A program made the translations under genes and the position numbers. From JAXDMK01 sp963790325 (GTDB lineage Bacteria; Actinomycetota; Acidimicrobiia; Acidimicrobiales; AC-14): 64,000 bases of DNA. This document shows positions 54,963 to 63,653 of the stretch, in pieces. The stretch covers positions 1,178,001-1,242,000 of the forward strand of contig CAWBNY010000002.1 in the NCBI GenBank assembly GCA_963790325.1, written 5' to 3'. How positions within the stretch are numbered: the stretch's first letter is position 1; every line of letters starts with the position of its first letter. Below the pieces are notes generated by a model. The model was given only the letters and a program-made list of their open reading frames with translations. It ran no database searches and was not told where the DNA came from.

Positions 54963-55306
54963 CAGGCGCGCCGGGCGCCGAGGGGATTCCCATTCGCGTC
55001 CGGCCCGCCATCCCCGCTCGGCGCGTGGCAGGTCGATCCCTTGGCCGTGGCGACGTGGAGGCCGTGCAGCTCCTGGAGGATCAACCAGGCCCGGGCCCGC
55101 CGGCCTTGGCGAGCGGTCGGCAAAGAGCTTCTATGGGCGACGACATTGGACGAGCGCCTGGTCCAGTCCGGCGGGCAGCATCTGAGGGCATGGGGGAGGG
55201 CTGCCTGGGTGGGCCCGGCCAGGGTCGGCCGGTACGGACTATCATGAGATATACTCAACGTGCATTGGCGCTTCCCCCTCGCGCTTTCCTCGCAGGGAGG
55301 TCGGCC
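54963..55306 (+). other. Intergenic stretch with a TATACT promoter element
   Basis: No gene is supported. Near its right end TATACT (55251-55256) is an excellent -10 hexamer, placed about 50 bases before the next GTG. No good -35 match is seen 16-18 bases upstream. The rest is GC-rich with no recognised feature. Confidence 0.55.
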
Positions 55307-55978
55307 GTGCGTCGGTCAGTCCGGATCATCCGTTCGCCGTTCGCCTACTGGCTGGTGGTGGCGGTCCTCGCCGTGCTCACCGGGATGGTCGCGGCGCGGG
55401 TCATGGCCCACGCCGGTGCCCTTGCGTCCCAGTACGGCCCTCTCCGGCCGGTGGTCACCGCCACCCGAGCCCTCGAGCCGGGGTCGGTCGTCGCCGACGG
55501 CGACCTCGAGCAACGGCGGGTCCCGTCGTCGATCCGGCCCGACGGCGCCATCGACACCGTCGCCGCCGCCCGGGGCCGCACCGTCCTCAGCCCCCTCTTC
55601 CCCGGCGTGCCCGTCGTCGACGAGCAGCTCGCCCCCGGGGGTCGTCGCGGCCTCACCGCCCTCCTCCCGCCCGGCAGCCGGGCGGTGGCGGTGCCCAACG
55701 GCCGACCCGGCCTCGCCCTCGTCCGGGGCGACACCGTCGACGTCCTCGCCACCTTCGACCCGTCCGATGCGTCCGGCTCGGCCGGCGGCATCGCTCCCAC
55801 CTTCCCGGTGGCCACCGGTGCCATCGTGGTCGACATCGGCGACGAGTCGGCCGCGGTGGCGGTGACGACCGACGAGGCCGCCCGGGTGGCCTTCGCCATG
55901 GCCAGCGGCGTCGTGACTATCGCGCTGGCGTCGCCAGCAGACCCAGCACCGCCACCCCCGCCAGCACCCGGTAGATGA
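55307..55978 (+). CDS. SAF-domain membrane protein (CpaB-like)
   Basis: 223 residues: a basic N-terminus, one membrane span (AYWLVVAVLAVLTGMVAARVM, about 13-33), then a SAF domain (VVTATRALEPGSVVADGDLEQRRVP) and an RcpC/CpaB-like part (GSRAVAVPNGRPGLALVRGDTVDVLATFD). CpaB proteins support tad/flp pilus assembly, but no other pilus gene is near, so this is an orphan. GTG at 55307 has GGGAGG 6-7 bases upstream. The last 62 bases overlap the 3' end of convergent uppP. Confidence 0.82.
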   Translation: MRRSVRIIRSPFAYWLVVAVLAVLTGMVAARVMAHAGALASQYGPLRPVVTATRALEPGSVVADGDLEQRRVPSSIRPDGAIDTVAAARGRTVLSPLFPGVPVVDEQLAPGGRRGLTALLPPGSRAVAVPNGRPGLALVRGDTVDVLATFDPSDASGSAGGIAPTFPVATGAIVVDIGDESAAVAVTTDEAARVAFAMASGVVTIALASPADPAPPPPPAPGR

Positions 55979-56786
55979 CGAAGGGCAGGAACGAGCGCGT
56001 CCGCACCACCCTCAGCACCAGCCACACCGCCAGCGCGCCCGTAACCCCCGACGCCACCATCCCCCAGGCGAAGGCGGGCAGCGTCCCCGGTGGCAACCCG
56101 CCCGAGGCCACCACCTGCGCCCCCTCGTACAACCCGGCCCCGGCGATGATCGGCAGGCTCATGAGGAACGACAGCCGGGCGGCGCCGTCGCGCCCGAACC
56201 CCAGGACCCGGCCGGCCGTGATCGTCACGCCCGACCGGGACACCCCGGGCACGAGTGCGGCCGCCTGGCTGATCCCCATCACGGCCGCGTCCCGGAAGCC
56301 GAAGGAGGTCTCGTCCCGGGTCCCCGGCAACCGGTCGGCCACCAGCAGCACCAACCCGAAAACGATCAGCAGCACCGCGATCAGCCAGATCTGGCCCAGG
56401 TGGTCGCCGATGGTGGACTCCAGCAGCGCCCCGACCGTGGCGCCGGGCAGGGCCGACAGGGCCAGCAGCCACGCCTGGCGCTCATCGGGCCCGTCGACCC
56501 GCCGCCGGAGCATCGACCGCCACGCGGCCCCCGCCAGCCGCCGCAGATCGGTCCGGAAGTAGGCCGCCGCCCCCACGAAGGTGCCCATGTGCAGGGCTAC
56601 GTCGAACGTCCGGTTGAAGTCGGCGTTGGCCGCTCCCGTCAGCTCCGTCCACCCGAACAGCCACGGGACGAGGATGAGGTGCCCGCTCGACGAGATGGGC
56701 AGGAACTCCGACAGCCCCTGGACGATTCCCAGGACGATGGCGTGGAGGATCGGGATGGAGTCCGGCGTGGCGGCGGCGCTCAGCAC
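55917..56786 (-). CDS. uppP: Undecaprenyl-diphosphatase UppP/BacA
   Basis: Membrane phosphatase recycling undecaprenyl pyrophosphate for wall synthesis; also confers bacitracin tolerance. 289 residues, about eight spans, with IVLGIVQGLSEFLPISSSGHL (catalytic Glu and Ser) near residue 17 and ALVPGVSRSGVTITAG (PGxSRSG). GTG at 56786 used. Overlaps the SAF gene's 3' end antisense by 62 bases. Confidence 0.96.
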   Translation of the reverse strand: MLSAAATPDSIPILHAIVLGIVQGLSEFLPISSSGHLILVPWLFGWTELTGAANADFNRTFDVALHMGTFVGAAAYFRTDLRRLAGAAWRSMLRRRVDGPDERQAWLLALSALPGATVGALLESTIGDHLGQIWLIAVLLIVFGLVLLVADRLPGTRDETSFGFRDAAVMGISQAAALVPGVSRSGVTITAGRVLGFGRDGAARLSFLMSLPIIAGAGLYEGAQVVASGGLPPGTLPAFAWGMVASGVTGALAVWLVLRVVRTRSFLPFVIYRVLAGVAVLGLLATPAR

Positions 56787-56820
56787 GACCGGCCCGACGC
56801 TAGTGGCCGGGCCGGGCGGG

Positions 56821-58176
56821 CTACGACCCGCTCAGCGTCACGTCCCGGATGACCAGGGTCACGCCGGCGGCGCCCCCGGGCAGCCACTCGCGGTCGCCGC
56901 CGACGGCCACCACGTCGAGCAGCATCCGCTGCAGGGTGGAGGCGATGGTGGCCTCCCGCACCGGCTCGGCCCGCTCGCCGCCCCGGATCATGAGCCCCTC
57001 CACCCCCACCGAGAAGTCGCCGCTCACCGGGTTGACCCCCGAGTGGAGGCCGCTCACCGACTGCACCAGCAGGCCGTCTCCCGTCTGCGCCAGCAGCTCG
57101 TCCTGCGTCAACCCGCCCGGCGTCAGCGTCAGCGCCCGGCTGCCGACGCCGGGGCCGGTCATGTACCCGCCCCGGACCGCGGCTGCGTTCGAGGCCCCGC
57201 CCGTGCGCCGGCCGGTGTAGGAGTTGTGCAGGAACCCGGCCAGCACGCCCCCGTCGATCAGCACGTTGCGCCGGCTGGCCAAACCCTCGGCGTCGAACCG
57301 GGACGCCCCGTAGGCCCGCGGCTCCGTCGGGTCGTCGACCAGCGTGATCTCCGGCACGGCCACCGCCTGCCCGTCCCGACCGGCGAACAGCGACCGGCCT
57401 TTGATGGCCGACTCCGCGCTCAGCGTCGCCGACAGCACGCCGAGGAACGAGGCCGTGACCCGCGGGTCGAACACCACCGTCAACCGCCGCGACTCCGGCT
57501 TGCGCGCCCCCAGCATCCGGGTGGCCCGGTCGGCGGCATCGGCTGCGGCCTGGTCGACGTCGAGATCGCCCGGGGTGCGGCCGACCGAGTACCCGTACCC
57601 CGTCTGGGTCTCCGTCCCCTCGCCGGCCAGAGCCTCGGCCCAGATCGAGCAGTTCGTGCGCCGGCCGGTGATCCGGATTCCCTCGGTGGACGCGATGGCC
57701 GACTCCGACGACGAGTCGCCGTAGCCGGCGCTCTCCAGTCCCCGCACCCGCCCGTCGACCGCCCGGGTGGCCCGGTCGAGGTCGAGCGCCAGCTGCACCT
57801 TGCCGTCGGTGGGGAACGAGGCCATCGACTCCCGGAACAGGTCCAAGTCGGCGGCGGCCACCCCATCCGGCGCCACCAGCCCGAGGAACTCGTCGACCGT
57901 CCCGAAGGAGGCGTTGTCGCGCGCCTCGGCCAGCACGTCGGCGACCACGTCGGCGTCCAACGAGCCGGCGTAGGCGAAACCCTGGCGCCCGCCGACCACG
58001 ACCCGCACCCCGATGCCGGCGGTGTCGGCCGACGACAGCGACTCCACCTCGCCTCCGAACACCTTGACCTCGGTGCGCGACGACCGTCCCAGGTAGGCCT
58101 CCACCTGCTCCCCGGGCCGGGCCTCGCCCACCACCCGCTCGGCCAGCTGCAGCAGGTCGGTGGACGAGCTCGTCAC
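56821..58176 (-). CDS. tldE: TldE/PmbA-family protease subunit
   Basis: Non-metal-binding partner of TldD; the pair degrades unfolded peptides and matures some modified peptides (e.g. microcin B17). 451 residues with EVKVFGGEVESLSSADTAGIGVRVV, TGYGYSVGRTPGDLD, DPRVTASFLGVL, GASRFDAEGL and NPVSGDFSVGVEGLMIRGGE. GTG at 58176 overlaps the tldD stop as GTGA. Relevant here because TldD/E can process RiPP precursors, although the candidate peptide cluster is 37 kb away. Confidence 0.94.
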   Translation of the reverse strand: MTSSSTDLLQLAERVVGEARPGEQVEAYLGRSSRTEVKVFGGEVESLSSADTAGIGVRVVVGGRQGFAYAGSLDADVVADVLAEARDNASFGTVDEFLGLVAPDGVAAADLDLFRESMASFPTDGKVQLALDLDRATRAVDGRVRGLESAGYGDSSSESAIASTEGIRITGRRTNCSIWAEALAGEGTETQTGYGYSVGRTPGDLDVDQAAADAADRATRMLGARKPESRRLTVVFDPRVTASFLGVLSATLSAESAIKGRSLFAGRDGQAVAVPEITLVDDPTEPRAYGASRFDAEGLASRRNVLIDGGVLAGFLHNSYTGRRTGGASNAAAVRGGYMTGPGVGSRALTLTPGGLTQDELLAQTGDGLLVQSVSGLHSGVNPVSGDFSVGVEGLMIRGGERAEPVREATIASTLQRMLLDVVAVGGDREWLPGGAAGVTLVIRDVTLSGS

Positions 58177-59582
58177 TTGGCCGTCCCGCCGACGGTCATC
58201 CCCGACACCCGCAGCGTCGGCTGGCCGGCCGACACCGGGACGCCCTGGCCGTCCTTGCCGCACGTGCCCGCCCACGTGTCGAAGTCGTTGCCCACCGCGT
58301 CGATCGCCCGCAGCACGTCGGGACCGTTGCCTATGAGGTTGGCCGCCCGCACCGGCTCGGTGACCTCGCCGTTCTCGATCATGTAGGCCTCGGTCATCCC
58401 GAACACGAAGTCGCCGGTGGCGGTGTTCACCGAGCCGCCGCCCAGCTGCACGCAGTAGATGCCGTGGGGGGTCTGGCGGATGATCTCGTCGGGGTCGTCC
58501 TCCCCGGCCAGCACGTAGGTGTTGGTCATCCGCACCATCGGCAGGTGCTGGTAGGACTGGCGGCGGCCGTTGCCCGACGACTCCCGCCCCTCCTTGCGGG
58601 CCCGCAGCAGGTCCCACATGTAGTCGGTGAGCTCGCCGTCCTCGATGAGGGTGTTGCGGCGGGCGGGGTGGCCCTCGTCGTCGATGGCGTAGGTGCCCCA
58701 CTCCCTGGCGTAGGTGCCGTCGTCGACCAGGGTGACCAGGGGGCTGGCGACCGCAGTGCCCATCCGGCCCCGGAAGACGGACGCGTCCCGGCCCACCAGG
58801 TCGGCCTCCAGGCCGTGGCCACACGCCTCGTGGAAGAGCACCCCGCCCGCCCCCCGCTTCAGCACGACGGGCAGGCGGCCGCTCGGCGCGGGACGGGCCT
58901 TGAGCATGTCGAGGGCCCGGCGGGCGGCGGTGCGGGCCACCTCGGCCACGTCGACGTCGTCGTAGAACTCGAAGCCGACGGTGCCGCCCGGGCCCTCGTA
59001 GCCGGTCTGCATGCCGGTGTCGCCGGCGGCGACGGCCGAGACCATGAACCGGGTGCGGACCTGGTCGTCGCCGGCCAGGAGCCCGTCGCTGTTGGCCACC
59101 AGGAACCGGCGCCGGCCGTCGACGTAGGACACGCCCACCTGGCGCACCCCGCCCCCTTCCGAGCGGGCGGCGTCGTCGGCCTGGAGGAGAAGCTCGACCT
59201 TCCGGGTCTTGGGGACGTCCTGGGGCAGGACCTCGGCGTCGGACACCCGCCGGCCGTGATCGGACCGGGTCAGCGCCACCTGGCGGACGCCCCCACCGCC
59301 ACCCCGGGCGGCGGCCGACGCCACCTGGGCCGCGGCCTGCAACCCGGTCTCGGACAGGTCGGACGTGTGGGCGAAGCCGGTGGTGTCGCCCACCACGACC
59401 CGGATCCCGGCGCCCCGGCTGCGTCCGGACGTGAGCTCCTCCACCTTGCCGTCGTCGAGGCGGGCGGACGACGAGCGGCGGTCCTCGGCGAACACCTCGG
59501 CGAAGTCGCCGCCGGTACGCAGGGCCACGCCCAGGACCCGCTGGACCAGGAACTCGTCGAGGATCGGAACGTCGGTGGGCAT
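58173..59582 (-). CDS. tldD: TldD metalloprotease subunit
   Basis: Zinc-binding subunit of the TldD/TldE heterodimeric protease. 469 residues with the active-site helix VLFHEACGHGLEADLV (HExxxH), RGAGIRVVVGDTTGFAHT near the start, and GGGSVNTATGDFVFGMTEAYMIENGE plus CGKDGQGVPVS (Cys ligand) near the end. ATG at 59582 chosen because MPTDVPILDEFLVQRVL matches the family N-terminus; another ATG is a few codons upstream. Confidence 0.95.
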   Translation of the reverse strand: MPTDVPILDEFLVQRVLGVALRTGGDFAEVFAEDRRSSSARLDDGKVEELTSGRSRGAGIRVVVGDTTGFAHTSDLSETGLQAAAQVASAAARGGGGGVRQVALTRSDHGRRVSDAEVLPQDVPKTRKVELLLQADDAARSEGGGVRQVGVSYVDGRRRFLVANSDGLLAGDDQVRTRFMVSAVAAGDTGMQTGYEGPGGTVGFEFYDDVDVAEVARTAARRALDMLKARPAPSGRLPVVLKRGAGGVLFHEACGHGLEADLVGRDASVFRGRMGTAVASPLVTLVDDGTYAREWGTYAIDDEGHPARRNTLIEDGELTDYMWDLLRARKEGRESSGNGRRQSYQHLPMVRMTNTYVLAGEDDPDEIIRQTPHGIYCVQLGGGSVNTATGDFVFGMTEAYMIENGEVTEPVRAANLIGNGPDVLRAIDAVGNDFDTWAGTCGKDGQGVPVSAGQPTLRVSGMTVGGTAK

Positions 59583-59677
59583 AGCAGGCCATGGTACGGC
59601 GTGGCCCGCCGTAGTCGGCCGCCCCCGGCAGCCGTCGGAACGGAGCGGGATCGGGAACATTTCCGCCTCGCAGTGCG

Positions 59678-59683
59678 TAGGCT
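59678..59683 (+). promoter_or_regulatory. -10-like TAGGCT before flippase-like gene (leaderless)
   Basis: TAGGCT ends 6 bases before the GTG at 59690, with no Shine-Dalgarno sequence. Confidence 0.45.
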
Positions 59684-59689
59684 TGCACC

Positions 59690-60679
59690 GTGAGCGGCCG
59701 CTTGAGACGGGAACTCGGCGCGCGGCCGGGGACGCGCTCGCGCCTGTTCCTCGGGCTGCGGGTCGCGGCCAGCGTCACCATGCTCGGGTTCCTCCTCACC
59801 CGCTTCGACCTTTCCGTGCTCAACCCCATCCAGGAGCTGTCCAGCTGGACATGGGTGGCCATGGGCCTGGTCGTCACCTTCGGGGCGGTCGTGCTCGCCA
59901 CCCTCCGCTGGCAGCGGGTGCTGCAGGCCCTCGACATGCCCTCCGACCTGCACACCTTGCTCAGCCACGTCCTCGCCGGCCACTTCGTCTCGAACTTCCT
60001 TCCCAGCACCGTCGGGGGCGACGTCCTGCGGGTCAGCCGGCTGTCGGCGGGCAACGGCCAGGGGCCGGAGTCGTTCGCCTCGGTGGTCCTCGAGCGGCTC
60101 ACCGGCTTCGTCGTGCTGCCCCTGATCACCCTGGTCGCCCTCGTCGGCAATCCCACCCTCCTGCACCTGGGCACGGCCAGCCACCTCGCCCTGGGACTGT
60201 CGCTGGGCACCCTGGTCGTGCTGGCCGTCATCCTGTTGGTGGCCGGCAACAACCGTCTGGGGGCCCGCCTGGCCGGCCACGCCACCTGGCTCAGCTTCCT
60301 GCGGGCCGTCCACCTCGGCCTCGACCGCATGCGCCGCAACCCGGGCGAGGCGGTGGCGGTGCTGGTGGCGGCCCTCGCCTACCAGCTCACGATCGTCCTG
60401 GCGGCGTGGGCCGCAGGTCACGCCCTCGGGCTCAACATGGGCTGGTCGGCGGCGATGGCGTTCGTCCCGATCGTGGCCATCGCCCAGGTCCTGCCCCTGT
60501 CGGTGAACGGGCTGGGCCTGCGGGAGGGAGCGTTGGTGCTGCTGCTGGCCCCCCTCGGGGTGGCCACCGGACAGGCGGTCGCCCTCGGGCTGCTGCTGTA
60601 CGGGATGAACCTGGTGGTCAGCCTGCTCGGCGCGCCGGCGTTCGCAGTGGGCCCCCGCCCGCTGCGAGCCGTCGTGTGA
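59690..60679 (+). CDS. LPG-synthase-TM / AglD-like membrane protein
   Basis: 329 residues with about eight spans, of the lysylphosphatidylglycerol-synthase transmembrane (UPF0104) family. Typical motifs are LLSHVLAGHFVSNFLPSTVGGDVLRVSRL and LPLSVNGLGLREGALVLLL. Such proteins are flippases or accessory parts of lipid-linked sugar or lipid modification; the soluble synthetase domain is absent. Its TGA overlaps the next gene's GTG, and the three genes to 62.6 kb form one operon with a prenyl synthase, suggesting polyprenyl-lipid metabolism. Confidence 0.85.
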   Translation: MSGRLRRELGARPGTRSRLFLGLRVAASVTMLGFLLTRFDLSVLNPIQELSSWTWVAMGLVVTFGAVVLATLRWQRVLQALDMPSDLHTLLSHVLAGHFVSNFLPSTVGGDVLRVSRLSAGNGQGPESFASVVLERLTGFVVLPLITLVALVGNPTLLHLGTASHLALGLSLGTLVVLAVILLVAGNNRLGARLAGHATWLSFLRAVHLGLDRMRRNPGEAVAVLVAALAYQLTIVLAAWAAGHALGLNMGWSAAMAFVPIVAIAQVLPLSVNGLGLREGALVLLLAPLGVATGQAVALGLLLYGMNLVVSLLGAPAFAVGPRPLRAVV

Positions 60680-61506
60680 GCGAGGGCCAGAAGAGCGACG
60701 CCGCGTCGGATCCCGCCCGCCGCGGCCTGCGCTGGTGGAAGGAGGTCGGGATGATCCTGGCCTTCTACGCGGTCTACAGCGTCATCCGCAACACCCAGGG
60801 ATCGGCGGTGGTGTCGGAGGCCAGGGCCCTGCGCAACGCCCTCCAGATCATCCGGTGGGAGAAGGTGCTCGGGATCTACCACGAGGAGGCCATCCAGCAG
60901 CGGTTCCTCGGCGGGGAGGGCTTCATCGAGTTCTGGAACCTCTTCTACGGGACGTTCCACTTCGTCGTCACCATCTTCGCCCTGGTGTTCCTGTTCCGGC
61001 GCTTCCCCGCCCGCTACCGGCGCTGGCGCAACACCCTGGCCGCCACCACCGCCCTGGCCCTGATCGGCTTCGCCACCTACGCCCTCATGCCCCCCCGTCT
61101 GCTGCCGGCGTCGTACGGCTTCGTCGACACCCTGCGGGCCTACGGCAGCCTATGGTCGTTCGACTCGGGGGCGATGAGCAAGATCTCCAACCAGTACGCA
61201 GCCATGCCCAGCCTGCACGTGGCGTGGGCCGCCTGGTGCACGTTCGTCCTGGTTCCGTCGCTGCGGACGTGGTGGGCCAAGTCCCTCGCCGTCGTGTATC
61301 CGCTCGGCACCTTGTTCGCCATCGTCGTCACCGGCAACCACTACTTCCTCGACGCGGTGGGCGGGCTGGCGGTGCTCGGCGTGGGCGCGGTCGTCGGCTT
61401 CGCCATCGCCGCCCGCCTGGAGCGGAGGGCGACGGCCAGGGGCGATGGAGCCGGTCCGCCGCCCGACCGACCGCCGGTGGCGGCCCCCGTGGGCACCGGC
61501 GGATGA
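60676..61506 (+). CDS. PAP2-superfamily membrane phosphatase/phosphotransferase
   Basis: 276 residues, about six spans, of the inositolphosphotransferase (Aur1/Ipt1-like) PAP2 branch. Motifs: LMPPRLLP, AAMPSLHVAWAAW (C2 Ser-x-His) and VTGNHYFLDAVGG (C3 His-x3-Asp). It may dephosphorylate a polyprenyl or phosphatidyl intermediate or transfer a head group. GTG at 60676 overlaps the previous stop (GTGTGA); its own TGA overlaps the next ATG (ATGA). Confidence 0.87.
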   Translation: MSEGQKSDAASDPARRGLRWWKEVGMILAFYAVYSVIRNTQGSAVVSEARALRNALQIIRWEKVLGIYHEEAIQQRFLGGEGFIEFWNLFYGTFHFVVTIFALVFLFRRFPARYRRWRNTLAATTALALIGFATYALMPPRLLPASYGFVDTLRAYGSLWSFDSGAMSKISNQYAAMPSLHVAWAAWCTFVLVPSLRTWWAKSLAVVYPLGTLFAIVVTGNHYFLDAVGGLAVLGVGAVVGFAIAARLERRATARGDGAGPPPDRPPVAAPVGTGG

Positions 61507-62570
61507 AGGTCGTGCCCCGCACCGCGGCCGCCCCCCCCAGCCTGGCCATCATCGCCGCCCGGGTGGAGGACCGCATCCGGGTCGTGCTCGACAGCGAGCT
61601 GGCCCGGTGGGCGACGGTCGACGTCGAGCTGGTGGAGCCGTTCGAAGCCCTCCGGGAGCTGGTGCTGGCCGGAGGCAAGCGGCTCCGGCCGGCGTTCTGC
61701 CACTGGGCGTACGTGGGGGCGGGCGGCGACCCGGCCGACCTCACGGTGATCGACGCGGGAGCCGCCCTCGAACTGCTCCACACGTTCGCCCTCATCCACG
61801 ACGACATCATGGACGGGTCCCCCACCCGCCGGGCCATGGACACCATCCACGTGCAGTTCGAGGCCCGTCATGCCCTCGACGGCTGGCGGGGGGAGGGGCG
61901 CAGATTCGGGGAGGGGGTGGCCATCCTCGCCGGCGACCTGGCCTTCGTCTACGCCGACCGCATGCTGGCCGGGGCGCCCCGGACCGCCCTCGACGTGTTC
62001 ACCGAGCTGCGCATCGAGGTCAACGTGGGCCAGTACCTCGACCTGGTCGGAACCGCCCGGGGTCGGGTGCCGGAGGACGCCGCCCGCCGCATCTGCCGGT
62101 TCAAGTCGGGGAAGTACACCATCGAGCGGCCGTTGCACCTGGGCGCGGCCCTGGCCGGGCGCATGCCCGAGATCGCCGGCGTGCTGAGCGCCTACGGGCT
62201 GCCCCTGGGCGAGGCGTTCCAGCTGCGGGACGACCTGCTCGGGGTCTTCGGCGACGACTCGGTCACCGGCAAGCCGGTGGGGGAGGATCTCCGGGAAGGC
62301 AAGCCGACGGTGCTGTACGCCTTGGCGGCCGAGGCCGTCGCCGGCCCCGGCACCGCCCTCGACCGTTACGGGGCCGACGACCTCACCGACGACGAGATCG
62401 CCGCGCTCCAGGAGATCCTGGTCGACACAGGAGCGGTCGAGCAGTTGGAGCAACGCATCGAGACCCTGGTGGGCACGGCCGTCGGCGCCCTCGACCAGGC
62501 ATCGTTGTCGGCCGAGGCCACGTCCGCCCTGGCCGAGCTGGCCTTCTTCGTCGCCGGACGCGATCGGTAG
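61503..62570 (+). CDS. Polyprenyl diphosphate synthase
   Basis: Trans-isoprenyl chain elongase of 355 residues. First Asp-rich motif is LIHDDIMDGSPTRR (DDxxD), preceded by GGKRLRPAF; GQYLDLVG lies mid-protein; the second Asp-rich site is FQLRDDLLGVFGDDSVTGKPVGEDL, as in actinobacterial IdsA-type geranylgeranyl/farnesyl synthases. A carotenoid desaturase gene starts 1.1 kb downstream, so C20 product for carotenoids is plausible. ATG at 61503 overlaps the PAP2 stop. Confidence 0.92.
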   Translation: MKVVPRTAAAPPSLAIIAARVEDRIRVVLDSELARWATVDVELVEPFEALRELVLAGGKRLRPAFCHWAYVGAGGDPADLTVIDAGAALELLHTFALIHDDIMDGSPTRRAMDTIHVQFEARHALDGWRGEGRRFGEGVAILAGDLAFVYADRMLAGAPRTALDVFTELRIEVNVGQYLDLVGTARGRVPEDAARRICRFKSGKYTIERPLHLGAALAGRMPEIAGVLSAYGLPLGEAFQLRDDLLGVFGDDSVTGKPVGEDLREGKPTVLYALAAEAVAGPGTALDRYGADDLTDDEIAALQEILVDTGAVEQLEQRIETLVGTAVGALDQASLSAEATSALAELAFFVAGRDR

Positions 62571-62578
62571 GGCGCCCC

Positions 62579-62638
62579 AGCCCGAACCGGTGACGGATCT
62601 CGTTGCCGGGACCCCCGAGCTCGTCACCGGTTCGGGCT
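62579..62638. repeat. Dispersed inverted repeat, copy C
   Basis: Perfect 17-base arms AGCCCGAACCGGTGACG (62579-62595) and CGTCACCGGTTCGGGCT (62622-62638), spacer 26 bases. It begins 8 bases after the polyprenyl synthase stop. Same core as copies A and B. Confidence 0.8.
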
Positions 62639-62734
62639 TCTCGTCGCCGACGGGTGACGGGTTCGGTCGTCCTGCCCACCGAGTCCGTCTCGCCCCGGAC
62701 GTGATCTCCAGAAGGCCGGTGCCGGGAGCGTCCC

Positions 62735-62740
62735 TAGACT
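62735..62740 (+). promoter_or_regulatory. -10-like TAGACT before Rieske gene (leaderless)
   Basis: TAGACT ends 7 bases before the GTG at 62748; no Shine-Dalgarno sequence is present. Confidence 0.5.
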
Positions 62741-62747
62741 CCCGGCG

Positions 62748-63494
62748 GTGTTCAAGGCGCTGAGGAGCGACGAGCTGCCCGCCGGCGAGGGTGCCGGCAC
62801 CCAGATCCGCCGGATCCGCACCGACGACGGTCACGTGATGGTGGCCCGCCTGGCCGACGGCCAGGTGGTGGCCTTCGCCCCGTCCTGCCCCCACCAGGTG
62901 ACGCCCCTCGACGACGCCACCCTGCACGCGGGGGTCATGCGCTGCCCCCGCCACGGCTACCAGTACGACGCCACCACCGGCGTCAACGTCTTCCCCACCC
63001 GGGACGCGAAACCGGAGAACCTCTGGAAGCTCAAGCCGAAGTACCTGCCCGTGCACGACGTCGAGGAGCGGGACGGGTGGATCTGGGTCTCGGACGAGGC
63101 CCGCCCGCCCCCGGAGACCTGGGATCCCACCCTCGAGGAGCGGCCCGTCGGAACCACCGACGACCCGTCCCCGTCCCCGTCCCCGATCACGGTGGCCCCG
63201 CCGGTGGCGGTGGAGCAGACGATGAAGTTCGTCACCGCCACCGCCGGTGAGGAGCTGGAGATCCGGGTCGCGGCCACGCCCGTCGCCGGCTACGAGTGGC
63301 GTCTGGACCTGGTCGGCGACCTGCTGGAGATCGTCGACAACCAGTTCGAGGGCGGGGAGATGCCCTGCCAGCGGGTACGCCTGGCGGCGCGGGGTGCGGG
63401 CGCGGCCACCCTGACCTGCACCTACGCGTCGATGATCGACGGCCGGACGGCCGCCGTCCGCACCTACATCGTCCGAGTGGCACCCGCGCCGTAG
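62748..63494 (+). CDS. Rieske 2Fe-2S protein with chagasin/I42-like C-terminal domain
   Basis: 248 residues. Residues about 1-115 are a Rieske ferredoxin with cluster ligands in FAPSCPHQVTPLDD (CxH) and MRCPRHGYQYDATTG (CxxH). A Pro/Ser linker (PSPSPSPITVAPP) leads to residues about 155-245 resembling I42 (chagasin-type) protease-inhibitor folds: ATAGEELEIRVAATPVAGYEW and ATLTCTYAS. No signal peptide is seen, so an inhibitor role outside the cell is doubtful. The Rieske part may feed an oxygenase, perhaps in the carotenoid genes next door. GTG at 62748 used. Confidence 0.8.
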   Translation: MFKALRSDELPAGEGAGTQIRRIRTDDGHVMVARLADGQVVAFAPSCPHQVTPLDDATLHAGVMRCPRHGYQYDATTGVNVFPTRDAKPENLWKLKPKYLPVHDVEERDGWIWVSDEARPPPETWDPTLEERPVGTTDDPSPSPSPITVAPPVAVEQTMKFVTATAGEELEIRVAATPVAGYEWRLDLVGDLLEIVDNQFEGGEMPCQRVRLAARGAGAATLTCTYASMIDGRTAAVRTYIVRVAPAP

Positions 63495-63503
63495 GACAGT
63501 GAG

Positions 63504-63541
63504 GCGGTGGTGGGAGCTGCTCGCGCAACTCCCACCACCGC
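63504..63541 (+). terminator. GC-rich hairpin after Rieske gene
   Basis: Perfect 13-base arms GCGGTGGTGGGAG and CTCCCACCACCGC with a 12-base loop, 10 bases after the stop. No U-tract follows, as is common for actinobacterial terminators. Confidence 0.55.
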
Positions 63542-63653
63542 AACCTTCGCGATCGGTCCGAGATGGGGCTCGGGCCGGTCGACCCGGTGTTGACCACAAG
63601 AGAGTCGCCAGCGCCGTTCTGGATACAGAAACCTCAAGTACGGTCGGAATTCG

